Below, piece after piece: positions 55,823-64,000 of a stretch of DNA of 64,000 nucleotides; within the stretch, counting starts at the first letter, position 1, and the number at the start of each line of letters is the position of its first letter. Both the position numbers and the translations under genes were made by a program. The stretch is taken from contig BDIU01000088.1 of the NCBI GenBank assembly GCA_002118135.1, positions 62,001 to 126,000 on the forward strand, read 5' to 3'. This DNA comes from Trebouxia sp. TZW2008. Taxonomy: Eukaryota > Chlorophyta > Trebouxiophyceae > Trebouxiales > Trebouxiaceae. The notes beneath the pieces are model-generated. The model saw only the letters and a list, made by a program, of their open reading frames with translations, did not search any database and was not told the DNA's origin.

Positions 55823-58768
55823 ATGGTTTCCGCGCTGAGGCTCAACGACGACTGCAATCGCAGCAACCCCTGAAGGGGTTACAAGGACGTTCAAAACGAA
55901 AACAAGTGTGTCACCTGCAGGAAACGTCCTCACTTGGCAGCGGCCAGCACAGCTCAATCGTGTCACAGCGCCTCAAGGGGCTCCTCCGGTCGTGATACTG
56001 CCAGGTTTTGGCAACTGTTCCACAGATTACACAGCACCCTTCGGCGTGCAGGAAGACGCCATAGCAACCTTTTTGCAGGTACCACATGATCGCAACGCAC
56101 ATGTCGTCGTCTGCATAACGCTGCTGTGGCGAATGACAAGTTCCGTGCCTTGCAGCAAAGAGGCTTCAGCGTTTACGTCGTTGAGGTCGAAAGGAAAGAC
56201 TGGCTACGTGTAGCAAGGTGCATCACCTCCAGAGCATATTGGAGCGGCAAATCCACAGTCGACCCGGGCTATCGATGGTACCTCCATCGAGTGCAAGCAG
56301 CAGTCAACAGAGCATGCCAGGAGTGTAACAGTGATCAGGTGGACTTGATTGGCCACTCAGCTGGGGGATGGCTGGCCAGGGCTTTTGTGGGAGACGTGCT
56401 GTACATGAAAAGCAATGTCGAGGCAGCAGCTCAAATCACATCAGAGCCCAGTGTAGCCCCAGGGCTCGGGGCAGGTCCACTACCAGCAAGGGCACATGAA
56501 GGGGTCAGAAGGATAGTCACATTAGGCGCACCACATTTGGGTCCTAGCAGTGGCAGAGACATGACTGGTGGCACACTCACTTGGCTCAACAAACAGTGGC
56601 CAGGTCAGCTGCCAACTTTGTCAGCATTTGTGAAGTCATTTGCTGAAGGCTTTGAACACGGGACACAGCAATTTTGTCACAGAAGTACACACAGTTGCAC
56701 TGCTTGGCATCAGCTGTTGGTCAAGGCATGAGGCAACCCTTTGCTAGCATTGTCATCCGCTTTGCACTCAGGGTGCAATAGCAATGTCGCCTTGCAAATG
56801 CAGTGTCTTGATTACAATAGCCCGAAGTCCAGCAACCTATGCAAAGCTTACATTGTCAAAGCAGTTCATCTGGCACGCTCACTTGGCTCAACAATCAATG
56901 GCCAGGTGAACTGTCAACCTTGGCATGCTTGACGAGGGTACATTTTGCAACCTTTGTTCCATAGTGATGTAGCAGATGATGTACTGCATCTGATGTGTCC
57001 AGGAGCATGCAAGACTGCACACAGCTTGATGTGCAAGATTGAATATGACCTGAGCCTGACTCTGCTTATGCTATCACGTGCTCGTTTTGTGCATTATGCT
57101 TTGCCATAAGAGCCCAGAGATCAGCAACCTATGCAAAGCTTACATTGCCACAGCAATCAAGCTTCATCAGCATCAATCAGTAACTTGAGTTCTCTGGTTG
57201 GCAGGTGCATGCTTCAAAGACCAAGGCATTCAGTATACATGTGTAGCTGGCAGCCTTGTGTCAGGCGACAAGGATGCAGCCAGAAAGTCCCTCGCCAAAT
57301 ATGCCTGCAGTAGCTATAGAGAGGTAAGCCTGCTTATCAGCATCCATGTTTAGCAATCTATGGCGCTGACTTGTTGCGCAAGGTGCAGCACGCAAAGCAC
57401 TGCTGCTGAACGCACAGAGTTGAGCTTAGCTGTTACCAGGGTTGGGCTGCAAACAACTGGCCACCCCCCCACCCTGCTTTTCTGCTCCTAGCTGCCCTGG
57501 GACAAAGGCTTTTTTGTTTGCATATGTAGCGGTGTCCTACAGAGTGAGCACTCAATCAGGTCCTCTGTTGCACACATGGCTCGGGCAGTGCTGAGAATTT
57601 GTAAATAAGGTCATTGTCACTCCCATGGTGGTTGTGCTCCTCTGCAACACCTGCAAAGCTGCACATTTATGCAAACATGCCCTTGTTGACTGTGCACGAG
57701 CATAGTGCCTCCTGCTATCATGTCTTGTTTCTTTGCCCCAGAAATTCTACCTGAAGGTGCCCATTAAGGCAGCGCCTTGCATTCATGTGAGCTGCAAGCA
57801 CATCTTCTGAAGGCTTAGTCACTGAGTCGACCAAGGTGGCATGGTCATGCGCAGGTGTGCGGAGATGGGCACGGGCAGCCTGGGGACGGAGTTGTACCCC
57901 AATGCTGCGCTCACCTTGAGGTATGCCGCTCATTATGATTCTGCTGACTGTTTGATCGATTGGACTTCCACTCAAGTGCATGCTTGGCAAGTTGATGGAC
58001 TCACCTTGGGCCAAAGGCTAGGTCATCTGGCATGCTGTGTAGCTTTGCTTGATGTCAACAGTGATCCAGGCCTTGAAGTCTACAGCATAGAGCACAGGTG
58101 CAGATTGGTCTGGCACAACTTGCAGAAGCTGTCTGAACCTCAGGCTGTGTTCCTGCCTGCTGTCATGCTGGCATGTCATATGATGCAGAAGGGCGCCATA
58201 ACAGTGCTTCAGTGTGTTGAAGCCAGCTTGCGCGCATGCACAGTTGGTGGAATAGCAGAGAGCTGACAGCAATCATCCAGCTGTGCTACACTGTGAGACC
58301 TACATTGGTCATGGGGCAAATGCACTGATCAGGCTGAGAGCATATCTTTTAGTTTAGTTGTCTGTTTTGTATTGATTCATTGTTGACATTCTATTGATCC
58401 CCCTGCTGGGTCCCAAAGACAGTAAAATGAATTGATTGATTTATTGATATAGCAGGCTTGCTCTGCAGTGATGCACGCCTTTGCACATTCACAACATGAT
58501 CCAGGCTGGATCGTCCAGCGAAGCACCAGAAGTTTGAAATGATCTGTGGTCAGTAGTGCAAACATCTGTCTTTGCCTGCGCAACTGCTGCAATATGCGGA
58601 ATTGCTATAGCCAACAATGTGCATTGTATGCTGCAGGGAGCAAACAACCTAGTGCTGGAAGGTGTTTTTCACAGCATCAGCCGGAAAGGCACATTTGCAG
58701 ATACCTCAAAGCTTGTATGGTATGGATCTGATGAGGTGGTGGATGCCTGGCTGCATGCCTTACTATAG
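55823..58768 (+). CDS. Plant-type alpha/beta hydrolase (lipase-like), N terminus unresolved
   Basis: Exons: about 55839-56078, 56156-56603, 57205-57323, 57855-57920, 58637-58768 (TAG). Phases match throughout. The fold starts with PPVVILPGFGNCSTDY (oxyanion region), the nucleophile elbow is LIGHSAGGWLAR (catalytic Ser in GHSAGG), the Asp is likely in PGDGVVP, and the His in LEGVFHSISRKG, followed by VWYGSDEVVDAWLHALL. This order matches plant chloroplast-type alpha/beta-hydrolase proteins of the PGAP1-like group. Substrate is unknown; a lipid or ester is likely. The frame of exon 1 is closed by a TGA upstream of GCTCAACG with no in-frame ATG after it, so either an upstream exon joins at an AG near 55838 or the sequence has a frameshift after the ATG at 55823. 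Confidence 0.8.
56568..57152 (+). repeat. Duplicated exon end and intron segments in the hydrolase gene
   Basis: The end of exon 56156-56603 (CACTTGGCTCAACAAACAGT followed by GGCCAGGTCAGCT) reappears near 56878 as CACTTGGCTCAACAATCAAT and GGCCAGGTGAACT. A second pair, CAGCAACCTATGCAAAGCTT, occurs at about 56832 and 57123. Both pairs are about 290-310 bp apart, so one tandem duplication of roughly 300 bp, now decayed, explains them. Confidence 0.8.
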
Positions 58769-58782
58769 CAGCCTCTCAACAG

Positions 58783-58880
58783 TAATGATACATATGGTAA
58801 GAGTACATACAGTAGTGATACATACATGTTACATACAGTAATGGTATAATCATGATATGTACATCAGTGATACATTCCGT
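58783..58880 (+). repeat. Degenerate short tandem repeat (AGTRATGATACATA-like)
   Basis: Several imperfect units of about 20-25 bp share AGTAATGATACATA or AGTGATACATACATG just downstream of the hydrolase stop, probably within its 3' UTR. Confidence 0.6.
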
Positions 58881-59277
58881 AATGCTGCATGCAATGGCTC
58901 AAGTCGTGTCTACAGAGTCTGCACACATGGCTATTTTCCTACAGGCAGAACTGTCTCATCTTCTTCTTTTCTCTGGAAGTTTGCTGCAACATCTAAGTTC
59001 AAGGAGGAAGTCAATTCAACCTTGTTTATGTACTTTCTGTCATAAAGTCTATTGAGTGTGGTGTCGTTCTGATGAGGTGGATCCTCTGCCATAGCATTCT
59101 GTTTACCTTACTGTTGAATGAGACCAGACATAAGCGTCACAGGCAAATCCGTTGTATTGTTTGGCTGCAACATGCAAGTCCAAGCACTTAGCCTGTACAA
59201 TTTGACGCAGTTGTCTTTTACAGCTTGTCAAATGTCGTATGATGCAGTGTGTGTAAGCAGCATGTACCCGGGCTGCC

Positions 59278-59331
59278 TCTTTGGTCACAGGCTCCCGTTA
59301 TGACGCCTAACGGCGTAGACTTTCTTTTTCT
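59278..59331 (+). repeat. Dispersed repeat, copy B
   Basis: Contains GCTCCCGTTATGACGCCTAA, CGGCGTAGACTTTC and a T-rich tail, matching copies A (40752) and C (52621). The core ACGCC-TAAC-GGCGT is a perfect small hairpin; copy A has the compensating ATGCC/GGCAT pair. Confidence 0.75.
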
Positions 59332-59818
59332 GAGCAGCATGTGCTTTCTCCAGGTGCACGCTTATCAATGATTGCATGCAACGTCGCAGGCCATGTTATG
59401 CAATTCGCCACCATGCGTAACTCTAGATTACAAACAATGCCATATGCTTGCAGAGTGGAATATTAGGGTGTATCTACATTGTGTATTAACTGCTTAGTGG
59501 AGTCTGTTCTCAACATGGCATGGCCTTCAAAACTGACATTTCAAAACGGCAATGGCAAGGCATTGCACTGCCTCACATATAGTCTGCTGATCCTGGTACA
59601 TTCGAGTGTCAAAACTTGGAGCGGCCCAATCTGGTCCACGACAAAATTGTAAATAATACAATGCTGCATACATGAGCTACAAGACCAAGACCAAGTCTGA
59701 GGAGCAGCATCTGCGATTTGCCTTCAAACAGAACATCTAAAGTCACATGCCACAACAAGGTGGCAATTGCTGCTGCATAGCGTCAGAGAGCTGTTGATGC
59801 ATGCGTGACAGTCACAAT

Positions 59819-62010
59819 TCAACCCTCTACAACCTTCACTCTGGACCCAAAGGGACTTTGCTTGATGCTCAGCAGCTCAACATCCAGCTCAAGTGTGGCT
59901 CCGCCTGGGATCTCAGCAATGCCTTTGTCCCCGTATCCCTGCAGACAAGTGTTGGTTGATTAGCCTTATTAGTTTTTAGGGATGGATTCCCTCCCGCACC
60001 GACTGCCCTCTGACGGGAGGACATAAGCTCCAGTAATAAAATTGTGACCTTGCTTATGACAACATCAGTGCTTCAAGGACTGATTGACCTGGGTCAGCAC
60101 CTGCAGACACAGCTCAGGCATGCAACCAACTTGGGACGTCTAGCATGCTGTTTGCTGATTCCCTAACAGACTCTAGCGTGAGGCTGCCTTGACTACAATA
60201 CAATGCTGAGTCCACCCGGCAAGCATATCCACATACAGAAGGAACGCTGTCTTTGCCTGAACCAGAGACAGTGTACATCTGTGCAGCCATGAATTCCCAC
60301 ATTCATGAAGAAACTATCCAACTGAGTAAAAGGGTGCACTGAGGCTTTGCATCAGTGAAGTTGTACACAAGCTGTCTTCCTAAGTCTACCAGTGCATTCA
60401 GGCACAACAATCAGCAACCTGTGCTGCATTGTACAAACTACTATTGCAGCTCACCAGTGATGGCGGCAGAATGGCTTTGCGTGAGCCCCCCACCCGCATA
60501 CCTTCACCAGCCTGCACCGCCTGCATTGCAAGCACTTGCAAAGCTCAGTGCGCTACACTAGACAAGCAACACAGCATGCGTGACTGCTCTACTGGCTCAA
60601 GAGCAGATGCATTGATGTACAAATGGTGTTTTGATTGAGCTTTAGATCGAGCAATGTACAGGGGATGGAGACATTTTCAACTTCAGCATTTGACATTGGC
60701 TACATTCCTGGGGCGTGCTGAGCTTGTATGCTGTTTTATGCAAGGCCTCAGCTCTGCAAAGCTCATACACAGCTTGCAATGGGCAGATTTGAAGGCAGGG
60801 TGAGATTTACCAGATCTAGTCCTGGAAGGGTCCCCCCTGTTCCTTGGATCCCTAGGTTGAAGCCAAGGGGCTCACCACCGGTGACCCCCATACCTTGCCT
60901 GCATACTTTGCAATTTAAGCAGGGACATCCCCCTATGACATTCACATGCTCAGCAAAGCATGCACTTTGCTGACACACTAGCCTGCTGACACGGTAGCAT
61001 CACATTGTTTCCACAGTACACTCTCATGCAAGGAAGCACTGAGAGTGTAGTGTGGTTTATTTGTGCAAGGACAGTGGAAGTCACATTGTTGTAAAGGCCA
61101 ATGCCTCTGGTGCAAGGGTTAGTGAAGGTATGATCAGCATCTCAGGCACAAACCGTGAAGTCATGAAGGTCACTCCATGCCATCGGATCTCATAATGCAC
61201 AGAGACTCTGTCGCCCTTTCTGGGCAGGGCACCCTTGCCAGGCGTCACATCATAGAATTTGAGCCCGTCAGGGCCTGCTTGGAAGTCTTCCTCTGGAATT
61301 TGTGACTTGAAGCCGCGTCGACGACTCATGTCCTGGGAGCGCATTGACAGTTGGATGCAAGCAAGTCTGGACAGTATATGCAAGTTGACGACTCATGTCC
61401 TGGAAGTGCATTGAGAATGTATGCAAGTGAAAGATGACATTGTGAAACTTGACATCATTGCGCATGTACAGACAGAGCTGCTCTAAAGGCAGATTGGAAC
61501 ACGTTTGCAGAGAAAGTGACGACAGTCATGTTGTACCTTTTGAAAGCCAACTGCTTCTGCTGGTAGTTGCTGCAGCATTGTGCTTATGCCTGCAATGAAA
61601 GCTGTCTTGGTGTGCTGCAAGTGTGCTTTGATTGCAATCAAATGCTTGCATGCAGCTGACTCATTGTTGTACATTGGTATGACAAGCAGGGTAGCGTGCG
61701 GTGTAAGCGAAGCTATCTTGAATGCATGCATTACCGAGGAGTGCTGGGCCAGTCTGCAGCAGTGCGCGACGCGTGCTCACGACTGGCTTAGCTTCCTGCG
61801 CTTCGCCTAACATAACGAAGAGCTTTGAGTGAAACAGAATAGCGCAGACGTCGTGATCAGCAAAAGACAAGCACCTAATCCTCCGTTGCTGGCGCAGCTA
61901 ATGCGCAACTTTCGGGAGTCTCTTTCCAGACCATTGTGAGCGGGTTGACTTCGGAAAGAATGCCATTGCCGATAAGACTGCAGCAACTTGCAATTCAATG
62001 AATGCGCCAT
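59819..62010 (-). CDS. Twin-arginine lumenal FKBP-type peptidyl-prolyl isomerase, 237 aa
   Basis: Seven exons: 61875-62010, 61735-61806, 61537-61589, 61154-61332, 60811-60898, 60455-60520, 59819-59938, summing to 238 codons with TGA. Residues 1-45 look like a plastid transit peptide (Ser/Arg/Asn-rich, ending LRISCASNGG). Exon 2 then gives STRRALLQTGPALLG, a twin-arginine (Tat) lumen-targeting signal with its hydrophobic core. The FKBP domain runs from about residue 95: GLKFYDVTPGKG, PRKGDRVSVHYEIRWHG, GGTLPGLDL, GEGMRVGGSRKAILPPSL, then GYGDKGIAEIPGGATLELDVEL. The pattern resembles plant lumenal FKBP16-type proteins. The canonical FDSS pocket segment reads FMTS, so the catalytic-pocket Asp is missing; foldase activity may be low and a chaperone or assembly role more likely. 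The start ATG at 62010 is followed by the transit peptide without interruption. Confidence 0.92.
61320..61412 (-). repeat. Duplicated acceptor side of FKBP exon 61154-61332
   Basis: ACGACTCATGTCCTGG occurs at 61321 and again 66 bp away at about 61387. On the minus strand this is the acceptor (CCAG) and exon start DMSRR. The copy upstream in gene sense loses the frame at once. Confidence 0.85.
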
Positions 62011-63683
62011 GATGTCGCCGGAGAGCACCAGCGATCGTACGCTTGACAAGCGTTCTCGAGTCGCGTTGTGCTCGTGAAAACGCTTAGAGATAACATCTTT
62101 TGGCTCCGAAACCACGAAATGCTGAATGCCTTCTACCCTGTGCTACTTTCTTCAAGCCAGTTTGTTTGTGCCCTGTGACGTAATTCGCGAGCGAATGTAC
62201 GCCTCAGCTGGTGAGTTGAGTGGATCTGAGGGTGTCTGCAGTTGAGATTGAAGCTGTCTGTGCTGTCTGCTGCGCTGCCGCTGTCGTGCCAGCTATTCGT
62301 TCAAATTTGAGAGACAACGGTCACTTGGACATGCGAGTATCTGCACAAGCTGATGCTCGCACAACCCTGCAGACAGTATAGTCGTTACGGGTGTCGCTGC
62401 CAAGGCTCTTGCATCTGTATCAGCTGAAATCTGACAGAAGCTTTGCTGTAAATTACTGAGCATCAGTTGTGAGCATTAAGCTGATCATTTGAGCCAGACC
62501 TCGATGGCATCAGGTCTGTTACCATCCACGCATTGTCAAGTGCCACTCTGAGGATGCAATGCCTGTGTTTTGCAGGTGTCTTGAATCATATGCATGTGGA
62601 TGCGCATCTATTCTGCATGATCAAATTCATGACAAACTGTGCAGCACAAGTAGGCCTGCACTGTGTACTTCACAACAGGCCTTATGAAAATGCGTGTCCA
62701 GTAACACAATGTCATGATGGTTGAATCCCATGCCTCAACCGGTCAAACTCTCTGTTTTTTTGCATCAAAATTACTGCTAGCAGCGCTGTATCCCTGAACG
62801 ACCTGAGGAGCAGAAACACAAGCCAAAATGCTGCTGCAACACATGCACTGTAGCTCGCAAAATGTTCACACCATACAGTTGCATCATTCTGCATAACCCA
62901 GAATGCTGAAGGCAGTGGCCTGCATGTGAAATTCACACAGTTTCACACAGTCGCAAAAAGCAAATACCTGACAGGGCTGATCAAAATACGACCTGCCAGC
63001 TGTAGTTGTCGGCTAGACAAACTGACCAACTGAAGTTGGCGTGTTGCAACTGGCATTGCACGCTGCAAGCTGCCTCGCTGCCTGAGACAAACAAATTCTC
63101 AAGATTGCTAGGCAGAACTCAACAGTGTAGTCACTTCATATCAATTGTGCATTCATTGTGATTCCCTCTTCTGCTTTGCCTGACCAAAAAGTATGTCGTC
63201 AGTTATTTGGCCTTTCCTGCACACGATACAACAAAGCTCAACATCATAAATTGCAAATTTTCTGCAAGCAAAGCTCCAGCAGCGAGCGGCCGAGCGGCCA
63301 TCACCTAGTATACGCCCAATTGCCCTTGATAGCTGCTGGACAGGGTCTATACGCCTTTATAGGAAACCATCCAACAAGAGCGCCAAGACCACCAGCAACT
63401 CTCCCTTGCCCATCGCAGCTAAGCAGCAAATTTACTGGTCAAGCTTTTCAAATTGTCAAAGTATGATCTGTGAAAACGGGGGCGCAGTGGTCTGCTGCTC
63501 ACCCCTTGGGTCTAGAGGCGTTATCTATGCCGCAGGTCGGACATACGTCTGCTGACTTTCGCGGGGTCGTGCTGCTATTGGCTTCCTGTGAAGTGCATGG
63601 CGGTATGAAGGGTCGACACTGTCAACAACGACGCGGAAGCTTATTGCAGCTCCGCAAGACCCCGCATTGCTTGCTCTGCTCAC
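62011..63683. other. Region without a confident gene
   Basis: The first part should contain the FKBP promoter. On the minus strand one stretch at about 63307-63430 encodes GRVAGGLGALVGWFPIKAY, then RPCPAAIKGNWAYTR before an AG/GTGATG donor, and looks exon-like. It may belong to a gene starting at 63809, but I could not build a phase-consistent connection. Nothing else is supported. Confidence 0.35.
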
Positions 63684-63809
63684 CTCGGCTGCTGCCCTCG
63701 CCACTCGTGATCGAGTGCGTCGTGCGAGTTTGCTAGCTGCGCGAAATGGCACATTTCGTCTGCACGTCGGCTGATATACTATCGATTGCGCTTGCAACGC
63801 TGTGTGCAT
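63684..63809 (-). CDS. Possible first exon with organelle transit peptide (rest of gene unresolved)
   Basis: From ATG at 63809 the exon encodes 42 residues, rich in Arg, Ala, Ser, Thr and Gln with no acidic residue until the last position (MHTALQAQSIVYQP, then RRTRSRVARAAAE), and ends at a good donor (GAG then GTGAGC). VARAAA resembles a stromal processing site. Downstream exons on the minus strand are uncertain: candidates at about 63307-63430 do not match its phase directly. Function unknown. Confidence 0.4.
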
Positions 63810-64000
63810 ATCTCAGGACGGATGCAGTGCAGGCTTATTTGCGCTGGGCGATTGTGGAAACCTTGCTTGTTGCTGAGATGAACCGAGATACGGATTGCGT
63901 GCAGGCTATACGGCAGTGACGGAATGCATGACGGGCTCCGGATTGTTGCGATTGAGATGGCAACCGACTCCGTTGGTACGGAAACCGCAGCCGGACCGCC

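Larger units (their letters stand above)
58769..59818. other. Intergenic region between convergent genes
   Basis: 3' ends of the hydrolase (+) and FKBP (-) genes. It includes degenerate GATACATACA-type short repeats at about 58783-58880 and dispersed repeat copy B at 59278. No coding exon is recognised. Confidence 0.5.

Noticed and set aside
62712..62936. Small membrane-protein-like frame (AAAFWLVFLLLRSF)
   Set aside because: No supporting splice context, Kozak-like start or homologous motif; the hydrophobic run is short and isolated.

Overview
This window is nuclear DNA of a photosynthetic eukaryote, most likely a chlorophyte green alga. Genes are cut into many short exons by GT-AG introns that usually end in TGCAG, and a few introns start with GC. 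The gene content is plant/algal: a twin-arginine thylakoid-lumen FKBP, a second putative lumen protein, a plant-type VWA protein with a vwaint-like region, a DUF2009 protein, a plant-type HIG1 protein and a plant-type alpha/beta hydrolase. MND1 indicates meiosis, and an axonemal dynein light-chain-like segment hints at flagellated cells or retained flagellar genes. I built exon models by hand, requiring splice dinucleotides and matching reading phase. For six genes the exon lengths sum to an open frame from ATG to stop.

Layout. 1-9052 (+): 3' part of a long coiled-coil gene with a tandem array of small exons near its end. 9829-11736 (-): MND1, ten exons, 207 aa, convergent with the coiled-coil gene. 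12206-about 26985 (-): a giant gene of about 31 exons whose product joins an axonemal-dynein-light-chain-like segment, coiled coils and MgtE-N-like helical repeats. 28014-43339 (-): a 25-exon gene for a 1,870-residue protein with ankyrin, long helical, coiled-coil, Gln-rich, PAM2 and CCCH zinc-finger segments. It shares a 373-bp divergent promoter region with 43713-46502 (+), a VWA protein of 570 aa. 47064-47731 (+): small predicted lumen protein. 48948-53699 (+): DUF2009 protein. 54609-55117 (-): HIG1 protein. About 55823-58768 (+): alpha/beta hydrolase with a recognisable triad. 59819-62010 (-): plastid FKBP. 63684-63809 (-): a possible first exon with a transit peptide.

The most unusual property of the window is that exon edges have been locally duplicated again and again, together with the neighbouring splice site and intron sequence. 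I count about a dozen independent cases in seven genes. Most copies are decayed and sit in introns. Two are still in frame and could add protein modules: three 19-20 codon exons at 7313-7716, and an exact 81-bp (27-codon) repeat at about 38217-38540 that offers three in-phase donor sites. The other leading observations are the ankyrin/PAM2/CCCH architecture, four candidate GC-AG introns, and a dispersed repeat of about 50 bp with a base-paired core present in three copies.

Limits: gene starts are uncertain for the coiled-coil gene (truncated or unresolved), the giant 12-27 kb gene, the DUF2009 gene and the hydrolase. No database search was possible, so family names rest on recognised motifs and overall resemblance.
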